Source: Alphaproteobacteria bacterium (GTDB lineage Bacteria > Pseudomonadota > Alphaproteobacteria > Elsterales > Elsteraceae). From it: DNA of 7,354 nt. Under the pieces are notes generated by a model. It made no database searches. It had not been told where the DNA came from and saw nothing but the letters and a program-made list of their open reading frames with translations. The stretch covers positions 1 to 7,354 of the forward strand of contig JAAFHH010000143.1 in the NCBI GenBank assembly GCA_013297545.1, read 5' to 3'. Shown here one piece after another: positions 1 to 5,793 of the stretch. Both the position numbers and the translations under genes were made by a program. How positions within the stretch are numbered: position 1 is the stretch's first letter; every line of letters begins with the position of its first letter.

Positions 1-195
1 CTCGAACATGCGATCCTGTCCAGCCAAACCAAAAACGCCCGTGCGCGACACTCGCGGACGGACGATCCCTCGGGGGGGAAGAACCTATACGCGCGGGGCC
101 TCGGCCGCGCAAGGCCGATTCCGCACGCGCCATGCCCCTCGACAAGCGCCCCCGGTTTCGGATTCCCTAGCCGCGGTTCAGGAACGAGGCCACCA
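1..195. other. Left-edge region without a convincing gene
   Basis: An open frame runs through this stretch on the + strand and ends at the TGA at 197-199, but its product is Arg/Pro-rich without recognisable motifs. Its third-position GC is only about 60%, against nearly 90% in the next gene, so I do not call it. The stretch also holds a GC-rich hairpin (GCGCGG at 91-96 pairing with CCGCGC at 105-110, 8-nt loop) with no T-run after it. At the extreme left, the minus strand has ATG at 9-7 preceded by AGGA at a 4-nt gap. A leftward gene could therefore begin there and leave the window, but only three codons are visible, too few to name it. Confidence 0.45.
84..112 (-). promoter_or_regulatory. 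Possible leftward sigma-70-type promoter
   Basis: On the minus strand TTGCGC (112-107) and TATAGG (89-84) are separated by exactly 17 bases, a fair match to -35 and -10 elements. Transcription would start near position 77 and reach the possible leftward start codon at 9-7 after a leader of roughly 70 nt. The match is partial (TTG and TATA cores only), and the presumed gene lies outside the window, so this is tentative. Confidence 0.22.
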
Positions 196-573
196 GTGAT
201 CACGCGCGATATCGAGAATGGGCTGGAATGGCGCGCCGACGGGCGCGAGGTGTGGACCAAAGTGCCCCAGGACGGGCCGGTTGGGCGCCACCGCTACCGG
301 GTCGCCCAGTGCTTCGACGCCCAGGCGGCAGACGAACACGCCCGCCTGCTCGCCCTCGCCCCCGACCTCGCGCGCTTCTGCCTGACCTTCCTGCGCGCGC
401 TGGCCGCCGCCGATGATGCCGGCACCCCGCTGCCCGACACGCTGCGCGGTCTCAGCAGCGAGGCGCTGGGCTTGGCCCTCGCGCTGAACGGTGTCAACCA
501 GCCAGAACCCCCGGCGCCGGTGCCGCTGCTGGCCAAACCAGACTTAGCAGCACTCACCCCGAGTGAGCGCTAA
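196..573 (+). CDS. Hypothetical protein, 125 aa
   Basis: I do not recognise a named family. The GTG start at 196 is supported by GAGG at 186-189 with a 6-nt gap, and third positions are very GC-rich, as expected for a real gene here. The protein has an acidic and aromatic N-terminal part (about residues 1-40: several Trp, Tyr and Arg). A helical Ala/Leu-rich segment follows (about 44-72, with the pattern ADEHARLLALAPDLARF), then a Pro/Ala-rich C-terminal tail. The helical stretch resembles short phage-associated and orphan proteins carrying an 'ARLIAAAPDLL'-type helix, but that is only a pattern resemblance. There is no signal peptide and no clear membrane segment. A 264-bp open frame on the opposite strand (557-294) looks like its shadow. 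No function is proposed. Confidence 0.72.
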   Translation: MITRDIENGLEWRADGREVWTKVPQDGPVGRHRYRVAQCFDAQAADEHARLLALAPDLARFCLTFLRALAAADDAGTPLPDTLRGLSSEALGLALALNGVNQPEPPAPVPLLAKPDLAALTPSER

Positions 574-596
574 CACATTGATCTAACACATTTTTT
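549..596 (+). terminator. Possible weak terminator at the end of the hypothetical gene
   Basis: Bases 549-557 can pair with 563-571 across a 5-nt loop: nine positions with one A-C mismatch. The stem covers the last codons of the 125-aa gene and touches its stop. A run of six T follows at 591-596, but about 19 nt after the stem, much farther than in a standard intrinsic terminator. It may be a terminator with displaced U-tract or simply an AT-rich spacer. Confidence 0.25.
571..592 (+). repeat. Tandem 9-bp direct repeat TAACACATT
   Basis: TAACACATT occurs at 571-579 and again at 584-592, a 13-bp period; the first copy includes the stop codon TAA of the 125-aa gene. This AT-rich patch stands out from its GC-rich surroundings and lies just upstream of usg. 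It could be a regulator's direct-repeat site or chance; nothing else in the sequence decides. Confidence 0.4.
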
Positions 597-672
597 ACTT
601 GTCAGGCCGCGTAGGTCCATGAAGACTAATCGGTACCGATCCCGGTTCCGACGGTTTTTCAAGGAGGACGCG
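574..672 (+). promoter_or_regulatory. Spacer upstream of usg, with a 12-bp palindrome
   Basis: This spacer presumably carries the usg promoter and leader. It contains the second direct-repeat copy, the T6 run, a TTGTCA at 599-604 that could be a -35 element (no convincing -10 at standard spacing), and the perfect palindrome ATCGGTACCGAT at 629-640, 33 bp before the usg start. The last bases hold a strong ribosome binding site, AAGGAGG at 661-667. No promoter can be named with confidence. Confidence 0.4.
661..667 (+). promoter_or_regulatory. Ribosome binding site that fixes the usg start
   Basis: AAGGAGG ends 5 nt before ATG 673. It supports that start over the earlier in-frame ATG at 619, which has no good site and would add a very basic 18-residue extension that the Usg family is not known to have. 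Confidence 0.75.
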
Positions 673-933
673 ATGACGATGTTGCTGCGCCAACTGCAGG
701 GCTGGCGATTGACCACGGCGGAAATCCTCTACCACCTGCCCGACCATCCAGCGGTGTTGCAAAGCTATATCTGGCAAGACCTCGACCTCGCGCCGCGCTA
801 TCCGGAACTCGCGAAGTTCTTAGAGTTCTGGCAGCGGGAATTGGATGGGCGCCTGCATTCCGTACGCGTTGCTTCGGCAGATGTGGTGCAAGCCCCCAAA
901 GTCGCAGGTGGTCTTGAGTTTCGTCTGCACTAG
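673..933 (+). CDS. usg: Usg family protein, 86 aa
   Basis: This small soluble protein belongs to the Usg family, which is mostly alphaproteobacterial and was first noticed near tryptophan genes; its biochemical role is not established. The protein shows the family pattern almost from end to end: an N-terminal 'QLQGWRLTTAEILYHLPDHP' block, then 'LQSYIWQDLDLAPRYPELAKFLEFWQRELDG', then 'LHSVRVA', ending in EFRLH. Length is normal for the family. It carries no signal peptide and no catalytic motif I can name. It stands alone on the + strand between the 125-aa gene and the convergent acetyltransferase, whose coding region it overlaps by 4 nt at the 3' end. Its stop TAG (931-933) lies inside the palindrome CTAG. 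Family assignment is by recognition of sequence pattern. Confidence 0.88.
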   Translation: MTMLLRQLQGWRLTTAEILYHLPDHPAVLQSYIWQDLDLAPRYPELAKFLEFWQRELDGRLHSVRVASADVVQAPKVAGGLEFRLH

Positions 934-947
934 CGACGGCGAAACTC
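916..947. repeat. Inverted repeat centred on two overlapping stop codons
   Basis: GAGTTTCG (916-923) is the exact reverse complement of 940-947. Two more pairs (one G-U) tighten the stem to 10 bp with a 12-nt loop, and a one-base bulge at 948 would allow three more pairs outward (913-915 with 949-951). Its centre (931.5) coincides with the centre of CTAG 930-933, which holds the stop codons of usg (+) and of the acetyltransferase (-). It could end both transcripts, but neither side has a T-run, so it is not a standard intrinsic terminator. The arms also encode the same residues (LEFR) at both C-termini. Confidence 0.5.
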
Positions 948-1358
948 TAAGAACTGGTGCACCTCGCCGTAGAACGGGCGCAGGTAGCGCGAGCTCTCGA
1001 CCCAGCCTTCGCGGCGATAGAAGGCCTGAGCGCGTTCGTTGGCGACGAAGCACTCAAGCGCCCAGGCCCCAGCCGCTTCGCCAGCGCGGAGCAGCTTGGT
1101 GCCAGTCCCGGCACCCGGTGTGCGCACAAACAGCAGGTTGATGTAGCCGCCGCGGCGCTCAAGCAGCCCATCCAGCTGGCCGATTGGGCCGATGACTGTC
1201 AGCCGCTGCCAGCCATCCTGAAACCGCTGCTGGAAGCGGGCACGGCTGGCGGCGGGGTCGCGGGCCGCCAGCCAGGGGAAGTGATTGCGGTGCGCTGCCA
1301 CCATCAATTCCGCTGCATCGGCGATATCGGCTGGCGTGGCCGCGCGCACCTCAGCCAT
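930..1358 (-). CDS. GNAT family N-acetyltransferase, 142 aa
   Basis: This is predicted to transfer an acetyl group from acetyl-CoA to an amine; the substrate is unknown. The N-terminal strand and helix (VRAATPADIADAAELM, residues 4-19) open the GNAT fold. The acetyl-CoA-binding motif A is INLLFVRTPGAGTGTKLL (73-90), with the glycine-rich turn at G82/G84/G86. Motif B is NERAQAFYRREGW (107-119), with the usual Tyr. ATG 1358 is chosen because the fold begins there: it overlaps the permease stop by 8 nt, and AAGG lies 10 nt upstream. Starting at 1400 would only add permease-frame shadow. It is the fourth gene of the binding protein/permease operon and is probably translationally coupled to it. 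Context allows a role in modifying an imported amino sugar, amino acid or peptide, but a general acetyltransferase is equally possible. Confidence 0.87.
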   Translation of the reverse strand: MAEVRAATPADIADAAELMVAAHRNHFPWLAARDPAASRARFQQRFQDGWQRLTVIGPIGQLDGLLERRGGYINLLFVRTPGAGTGTKLLRAGEAAGAWALECFVANERAQAFYRREGWVESSRYLRPFYGEVHQFLEFRRR

Positions 1359-2166
1359 GGCCGGCGAGCCTTGGATCAAGGCGGTCGCGCAGTGCGTCAC
1401 CCATCAAGTTGAACCCGAAGGCCAAGAGCACGATGCCGAGGCCCGAAAACACTGCAATCCACGGCGAGAACGACAGCACATTGCGCCCCTCCGACAGCAT
1501 CAGGCCAAGCGAGGGGGCGGGCGGCTGAGTGCCGAGGCCCAGAAACGCCAGCGAGGCCTCGACCAGGATCGCGGCCGACAGCAACAGGCTGGTCTGCACC
1601 AGAATGACGCTCGCCAAGTTCGGCAGCATGTGGTGCACCAAAATCCGCGCGTTGGACGCACCAATCGCACGCGCGCCCATGACGAAATCACTGCTGGCGA
1701 TCACCAGCGCCGGGGCCCGGATCAGGCGGGCAAAGATCGGCGTGTAGACGACCGCAATCGCGACCGCGGCAGACGAAGAGGTGGGGCCAAGGATCGCCAC
1801 CACCCCAATCGCCAGCAGCATGACCGGGAACGCGAACAGCACATCCATCAGCCGCATGCTGATGCGATCGCACCAACCACGGTAGAACGCCGCCAACAGA
1901 CCCAGCGTGCCGCCGACCAGCAAGGCCGTCCCCACCGCTGCCACTGAGACCGTGAGCGAGGCACGCGCGCCGTACAGCATCCGGCTGAACGTATCGCGAC
2001 CGAACTGATCGGTGCCGAGCCAATGCTCGGCCGACGGCGGGCGGAAGCGGCGCAGGATGCTCTGCGCCATCGGATCGTAGGGCGCGATCCAAGGGGCTGC
2101 GACAGCGGCCAGCACCAGCACACTCACCAACACGATCGAGCCGATCAGCAGCGGTTGGCGCTTCAT
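1351..2166 (-). CDS. Peptide ABC transporter permease, DppC/OppC family, 271 aa
   Basis: This is the second membrane subunit of the importer, in the inner membrane. It shows a first membrane helix at about 7-29, a periplasmic segment with the family block GTDQFGRDTFSRMLYGARASL (51-71), and about five further helices (roughly 71-95, 106-126, 131-149, 187-207, 236-256). The cytoplasmic coupling loop ARAIGASNARILVHHMLPN (165-183) is the EAA-type motif that docks onto the ATPase. The end LMGDALRDRLDPRL is typical of DppC. Length is close to normal, at the short end. The start ATG overlaps the stop of the upstream permease (ATGA, 2166-2163), with its own GAGGA (2178-2174) 7 nt upstream. The 3' end overlaps the acetyltransferase start. 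Confidence 0.94.
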   Translation of the reverse strand: MKRQPLLIGSIVLVSVLVLAAVAAPWIAPYDPMAQSILRRFRPPSAEHWLGTDQFGRDTFSRMLYGARASLTVSVAAVGTALLVGGTLGLLAAFYRGWCDRISMRLMDVLFAFPVMLLAIGVVAILGPTSSSAAVAIAVVYTPIFARLIRAPALVIASSDFVMGARAIGASNARILVHHMLPNLASVILVQTSLLLSAAILVEASLAFLGLGTQPPAPSLGLMLSEGRNVLSFSPWIAVFSGLGIVLLAFGFNLMGDALRDRLDPRLAGHG

Positions 2167-3113
2167 GCCCGAATCCTCGGATCAATCGCGGCGTAGAGCA
2201 GATCGACTGCGAAGTTGATCAGCACGAAGCTCGCCGTGATCACCAGGATGGTCGCCTGCAGCAGTGGGTAGTTGCGTTCCGAAATCGCCCCCAGCACCAA
2301 CCGGCCAAGCCCCGGGATCGCGAACACTTGTTCCACCACAATCGCCCCGCCGAGCAGATAGCCGGTCATGATCCCAACCGAGGTGACGAACGGGATCAAG
2401 GCGTTGGCGAGGGCGTGGCGGTAGACCACCGCCCGCTCCGACAAGCCTTTCGCGCGCGCCGTGCGGATATAGTCTTGCGCCAGCGCATCCAACATGGCGG
2501 AGCGCACCAGGCGGGCAAGGTTTGCGAGGATCGGCAAGGCGAGCGCTAGGGCCGGTAAGGCGAGGCGTGCGAGGTTGCCGAGCGGATCTTCGGAAAACGG
2601 CACATAGCCCAGCGCCTGCACCTCAGGGGCCAGAATGCTCAACGTGAGGATCATCAGAATGCCGAACCAGAACGACGGGATGGTGAGGCCAAGCACGGTC
2701 ACGATCCGCAACAGCCCATCCGCCCACCGCCCGCGCCAGGTCGCCATCAAGCAGCCGAGCGGCACGGCGAGGCCAGCGCCCAGCACCAGGGCCACCACGG
2801 TTAGCTGCACGGTTGGCCAGACGTGCCCCGCGATCTCAGCCGCGACCGGCCGCCCGGTCCACAGCGAGCGGCCGAGATCACCGGTCAGTACGTTGCTGAG
2901 CCACACACCATACTGCACCAGCATTGGCTGATCGAGGCCGAGTTCGGCGCGCAACGCCGCCATCCGCTCTGGTGTCACCTCGGTATTGGCGCCCAGCATG
3001 ATCGCAACCGCATCACCCGGCACCAGCCGGATCATCGCGAACACCAGGAACGACATGCCGAGCATGACCAGCGCGAGGTCGCCCAAGCGCTGGCCGGCAA
3101 CCCGCAGGATCAC
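2163..3113 (-). CDS. Peptide ABC transporter permease, DppB/OppB family, 316 aa
   Basis: This is the first membrane subunit of the importer and pairs with the DppC-type subunit to form the channel. The N-terminal helix (about 10-30) runs into the family hallmark IRLVPGDAV. A periplasmic domain follows (about 40-98: TPERMAALRAELGLDQP, then LTGDLGRSL), then helices near 100-122, 135-158, 183-203, 236-262 and 284-308. The coupling loop ARAKGLSERAVVYRHALANALIP (219-241) is the EAA-type ATPase contact, and the protein ends with the family's AIDPRIR. The start is GTG at 3113, inside a GTGA overlap with the binding-protein stop. There is no strong ribosome binding site (AGGTGA about 10 nt upstream), so reinitiation after the upstream gene is likely. 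Length is normal. Confidence 0.94.
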   Translation of the reverse strand: MILRVAGQRLGDLALVMLGMSFLVFAMIRLVPGDAVAIMLGANTEVTPERMAALRAELGLDQPMLVQYGVWLSNVLTGDLGRSLWTGRPVAAEIAGHVWPTVQLTVVALVLGAGLAVPLGCLMATWRGRWADGLLRIVTVLGLTIPSFWFGILMILTLSILAPEVQALGYVPFSEDPLGNLARLALPALALALPILANLARLVRSAMLDALAQDYIRTARAKGLSERAVVYRHALANALIPFVTSVGIMTGYLLGGAIVVEQVFAIPGLGRLVLGAISERNYPLLQATILVITASFVLINFAVDLLYAAIDPRIRA

Positions 3114-4606
3114 GGCGCGATCGTCACCTGACCGAGTGACAAGAGCGAGCGGTTGGCCAGGATTTCAAAGCCGCGCACGGTGGTGCGATGCGCGGTGAAC
3201 AGCTGCGCGTAGGCAATGTGCGCGGCCGGGCCTTCGCAGGCGATCATCCGCTGCACTTGGGCGTAGGTTGCGCGGCGTTCGGCCTGGTTGCCTTGGGTGC
3301 GGGCCAGATCCAGCAGCCGGTCGAGCTCCGGGTTCGAATACTTGTAGACGTTGGTCGACCCGCCCGTGCGGAAGGCGCGGAAGAAATAGTCATCCGGATC
3401 GATCGAGCCCGCGTTGGTGCTGGCGAACAGATCGAAGTTGCTGTTGCGCCAATCCTGCACGAACTGGCCGATTTCCTGGTTGACGATTTCAACCCGGATG
3501 CCAATCGCGCCCAACTGCGCTTGCACCACCTGCGCGATGTCGCGGATGTCTTGGCGCGGCAGCACGATCATGCGCGCGGTGATCGGCTGGCTGACACCGG
3601 CTTCCGCCAGCAGAGCGCGCGCACGCGCTGGATCCGGCCGGTAGCAGGGGAATTCCGCGACGTCGACCGCCCAATCCTTCAACGCAGGCGACAAGGGCCC
3701 ACCCGGCACACCGGCGCCAAACAGCGCGGCCTGGACAATTTCAGCGCGGTTGAGGGCGGTGTTGATCGCAGCGCGCACCTTCGGGTTGTCGAACGGCGCC
3801 TTCGAGGTGTTGAAGCCGATCAGCGAATAGGCGAGTTCCAGCGTGTCCTGGATCTGCACGTTCGGCCGGCCGCGCAACGGCAGTGCCGTTGCCGCATCGA
3901 TGTTCGCCAGCATGTGGAACTGGCCCGAGCCCAGACCCGCCTGGCGGGTTTGGCTTTCCGGCACGATCGAATAGCGCACGCCCGCCAACTGCGGCCGGCT
4001 GCTCTGCCAATAGCCATCGTGCTTGGCGAGTGCGATGAAGCTGTTCGGCTGCCATTCAACGAAGCGGAACGGGCCGGTGCCATTGGGGGCGCGCTGCAAC
4101 GTGTCCTTATCCGCCTCCAGCGTGCGCGGCACGATCGCGATGCCGGCAAGCGCGGTCAAGAGACCCGCAAACGGTTCCTTCAGGGTTAAGGTGACCGTCG
4201 TCGGGTTGGTCGCGACCGCCTGATCCACTGCGGCCAAGCGGCTCGCCAGCGCTGAGCCGATCGCGGGCGACTGTACCCGCCGGATCGAGGACGCGACGTC
4301 TTCCGCCGTCATCTCGGCACCCGAATGGAAGCGCACGCCAGAGCGCAGCTGGAAGGTATAGGTCTTGCCATCGCTCGAGACGGTCCAGGACGACGCAAGG
4401 CCCGGCACGATCGACAGATTGCGATCAATCGCGGTCAGCGCTTCATAGATCGTGCCGCTGACCACTTGGAAGGAATTGAACGCCGTCACCAAGTGCGGGT
4501 CGAGACCGGCCGGTGAGCCATCCACTGCGATTTGCAGCACTTGTGCTTGGCTGCCGCCAGCCCAGCCGCCAGCCAGCAGTGCGGCTGCGAGTATCGCCTT
4601 GCGCAT
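3110..4606 (-). CDS. Periplasmic ABC transporter solute-binding protein, family 5 (DppA/OppA-like), 498 aa
   Basis: This secreted receptor hands a peptide-like ligand to the permeases. A signal peptide is clear: MRK, a hydrophobic stretch (4-17), then SQA at 19-21 followed by QVLQIAV. There is no lipobox Cys, so it is soluble in the periplasm. Family-5 landmarks follow in order: LDPHLVTAFNSFQVVSGTIYEAL (35-57), WTVSSDGKTYTFQLRSGVRFHSG (74-96), TAEDVASSIRR (100-110), NGTGPF (175-180), IGFNTSKAPFDNPKVRAAINTALNR (263-287) and SNPELDRLLDLAR (424-436). The mature protein has two Cys (321, 457) that could form a disulfide. ATG 4606 is preferred because GGGGAGGA lies upstream, with GGAGG 7 nt away; the in-frame ATG at 4612 directly abuts that site, and an ATG at 4645 would put residues before the signal peptide. 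First gene of the leftward operon. The ligand cannot be read from sequence; the adjacent anmK suggests cell-wall fragments. Confidence 0.94.
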   Translation of the reverse strand: MRKAILAAALLAGGWAGGSQAQVLQIAVDGSPAGLDPHLVTAFNSFQVVSGTIYEALTAIDRNLSIVPGLASSWTVSSDGKTYTFQLRSGVRFHSGAEMTAEDVASSIRRVQSPAIGSALASRLAAVDQAVATNPTTVTLTLKEPFAGLLTALAGIAIVPRTLEADKDTLQRAPNGTGPFRFVEWQPNSFIALAKHDGYWQSSRPQLAGVRYSIVPESQTRQAGLGSGQFHMLANIDAATALPLRGRPNVQIQDTLELAYSLIGFNTSKAPFDNPKVRAAINTALNRAEIVQAALFGAGVPGGPLSPALKDWAVDVAEFPCYRPDPARARALLAEAGVSQPITARMIVLPRQDIRDIAQVVQAQLGAIGIRVEIVNQEIGQFVQDWRNSNFDLFASTNAGSIDPDDYFFRAFRTGGSTNVYKYSNPELDRLLDLARTQGNQAERRATYAQVQRMIACEGPAAHIAYAQLFTAHRTTVRGFEILANRSLLSLGQVTIAP

Positions 4607-4713
4607 CGTCATTCCTCCCCAAGATCGCCATGCGCCCCGTCGCATGTGGTATTGAATAGCCTAGGTTTGTCAGATACCAATTGCAAGCCACTTTGTCCGA
4701 ACGGGAGGGGTCG
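4607..4713. promoter_or_regulatory. Divergent control region between the two operons
   Basis: These 107 bp must hold the promoters of both operons unless transcription comes from outside. Near the middle is a patch richer in A/T than its surroundings. It contains TGGTAT (4647-4652) and its reverse complement ATACCA (4674-4679), arms 6 bp long with a 21-bp gap. The palindrome CCTAGG (4660-4665) lies within half a base of their shared centre. TGGTAT half-sites recall GntR-type operators (TGGTAT-N-ATACCA), but here they are far apart, so this is only a candidate. Possible promoter hexamers are weak: leftward TTGGTA and TATTCA with 16 bp between them; rightward TTGAAT (4652-4657) with no good -10. 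Strong ribosome binding sites flank the region on both sides. Confidence 0.5.
4703..4710 (+). promoter_or_regulatory. Ribosome binding site that fixes the anmK start
   Basis: GGGAGGGG sits 3 nt before ATG 4714, with its GGGAGG core ending 5 nt before it. It favours that start over the upstream TTG at 4681 and the later ATGs at 4723 and 4726. Confidence 0.65.
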
Positions 4714-5793
4714 ATGGCGGCGATGATGACGGTGATTGGCGCGATCAGCGGCACCTCCATGGACGGCATCGATGTCGCCTGGATCGCGAGCGACGGCGTG
4801 GCGGTGGAGCCGGGGCCGGGGCGCACTTACCCCTATCCGGCGATGCTGCGCCAACGCCTGCTGGCACTCGCCGCCGACCCGCAGCGCGCCATGGGCGATG
4901 GTCTGGCGTCGATCGAGGCGGATGTCACGAAGGCGCACGGCGATGCGATTGCGCAGCTCTTGGCCGAGGTGCCGTGGCGGCCGCTGGATCTGATTGGTCT
5001 GCACGGCCAGACGATCTACCACCGGCCCGAACAGCGCTTCACCCGTCAGCTGGGCGACGGGGCTGCAATCGCCAAACGGTTCGGGATCGAAACAGTCTCT
5101 GATTTTCGGATGGCCGATGTGGCGGCGGGTGGCGAAGGCGCACCCTTCGCGCCGCTCTACCACGTGGCACTGGCGCGCGAGCTCGACCAGCCGCTGGTGG
5201 TGCTGAACTGGGGCGGGGTGGGGAACGTCACCTATCTCGACGGCGCGCTTGCGATTGCCTTCGACACCGGGCCTGCGAGTGCCCTCATCGATGATTTCGT
5301 CAAGCGCCGCCGGGGCTTGAGCTATGACGCCGATGGGGCGCTGGCCGCCAGCGGGCGGGTCGACCTCGGCGTGTTGGCGCAGTTGATGGACAATCCGTTC
5401 TTCGCGAGGCCAGCGCCCAAATCCCTCGATCGCAACGATTTCCATGCCCGCGCGGCGGCCGTCGATCGCTTGTCCGACGCCGATGGCGCGGCGACCCTGG
5501 CGGCGTTCACGGTTGCGGCAACGGCTGCTGCCGCCCATCAGTTCCCGAAACCGGTCAAGCGCTGGCTGGTCACCGGCGGCGGGCGGCACAACCAGCACTT
5601 GATGGCCGGGCTCGCCGCCGCTGTGGGTGTGCCGGTCGAGCCGGTCGAGGCGGTTGGCTGGCAGGGCGATATCATCGAAGCGCAGTGTTTTGGCCACCTG
5701 GCCGTGCGCTCGCTGCACGGTTTGCCGCTGTCCCTGCCAACCACCACCGGCGTGCCGCAGCCGATGCCGGGCGGGGTGCGCCACCGGCCATGA
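4714..5793 (+). CDS. anmK: Anhydro-N-acetylmuramic acid kinase AnmK, 359 aa
   Basis: This cytoplasmic peptidoglycan-recycling enzyme hydrolyses the 1,6-anhydro bond of anhydro-MurNAc and phosphorylates it with ATP, giving MurNAc-6-phosphate for the MurQ etherase. Landmarks are GAISGTSMDGID (9-20, ATP phosphate binding), GLHGQTIYHRP (95-105), LGDGAAIA (113-120), DFRMADVAAGGEGAPFAPLYH (130-150, sugar side) and LNWGGVGNVTYL (164-175). FDTGPASALIDD (183-194) follows, with D184 matching the family's catalytic Asp; then VTGGGRHNQHLM (286-297) and GDIIEAQCFGHLAVR (318-332). Length is normal. Two motifs differ from the usual forms: NWGGVGN for N-I/L-GG-I/V-AN, and DTGPAS for DTGPGN. It leads the rightward operon, and its stop overlaps the start of the first ATPase gene (ATGA, 5790-5793). 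A 391-codon open frame on the opposite strand is a shadow. Confidence 0.95.
   Translation: MAAMMTVIGAISGTSMDGIDVAWIASDGVAVEPGPGRTYPYPAMLRQRLLALAADPQRAMGDGLASIEADVTKAHGDAIAQLLAEVPWRPLDLIGLHGQTIYHRPEQRFTRQLGDGAAIAKRFGIETVSDFRMADVAAGGEGAPFAPLYHVALARELDQPLVVLNWGGVGNVTYLDGALAIAFDTGPASALIDDFVKRRRGLSYDADGALAASGRVDLGVLAQLMDNPFFARPAPKSLDRNDFHARAAAVDRLSDADGAATLAAFTVAATAAAAHQFPKPVKRWLVTGGGRHNQHLMAGLAAAVGVPVEPVEAVGWQGDIIEAQCFGHLAVRSLHGLPLSLPTTTGVPQPMPGGVRHRP

Noticed and set aside
8..199. 63-codon open frame whose TGA overlaps the GTG start of the next gene (GTGA)
   Set aside because: The overlap looks like coupling, but the product is Arg/Pro-rich with no motif and third-position GC is only about 60%, unlike real genes here. 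It may be the tail of something left of the window, but I cannot support it.
294..557. 87-codon open frame on the minus strand
   Set aside because: It lies opposite the 125-aa gene, which has the better ribosome binding site and codon pattern; this is a shadow of GC-rich coding DNA.
619..672. 18-residue basic N-terminal extension of Usg from ATG 619
   Set aside because: A strong AAGGAGG sits at the right distance for ATG 673, and family similarity starts just after that codon.
1285..1947. 220-codon + strand open frame rich in Gln, Arg and His
   Set aside because: It runs opposite the DppC-type permease and part of the GNAT gene; the composition is typical of an antisense shadow.
3328..3340. 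tRNA-like T-loop sequence (GGGTTCGAAT)
   Set aside because: It lies inside the binding-protein gene, where the minus strand encodes YKYSNPEL, and no cloverleaf arms can be drawn around it.
3188..4189. 333-codon + strand open frame
   Set aside because: It lies wholly opposite the binding-protein gene, has no recognisable domain and has shadow-like composition.
4609..5784. 391-codon minus-strand open frame opposite anmK
   Set aside because: It is long, but stop codons are rare in GC-rich antisense frames. It matches no family I know, while the + strand is clearly AnmK.
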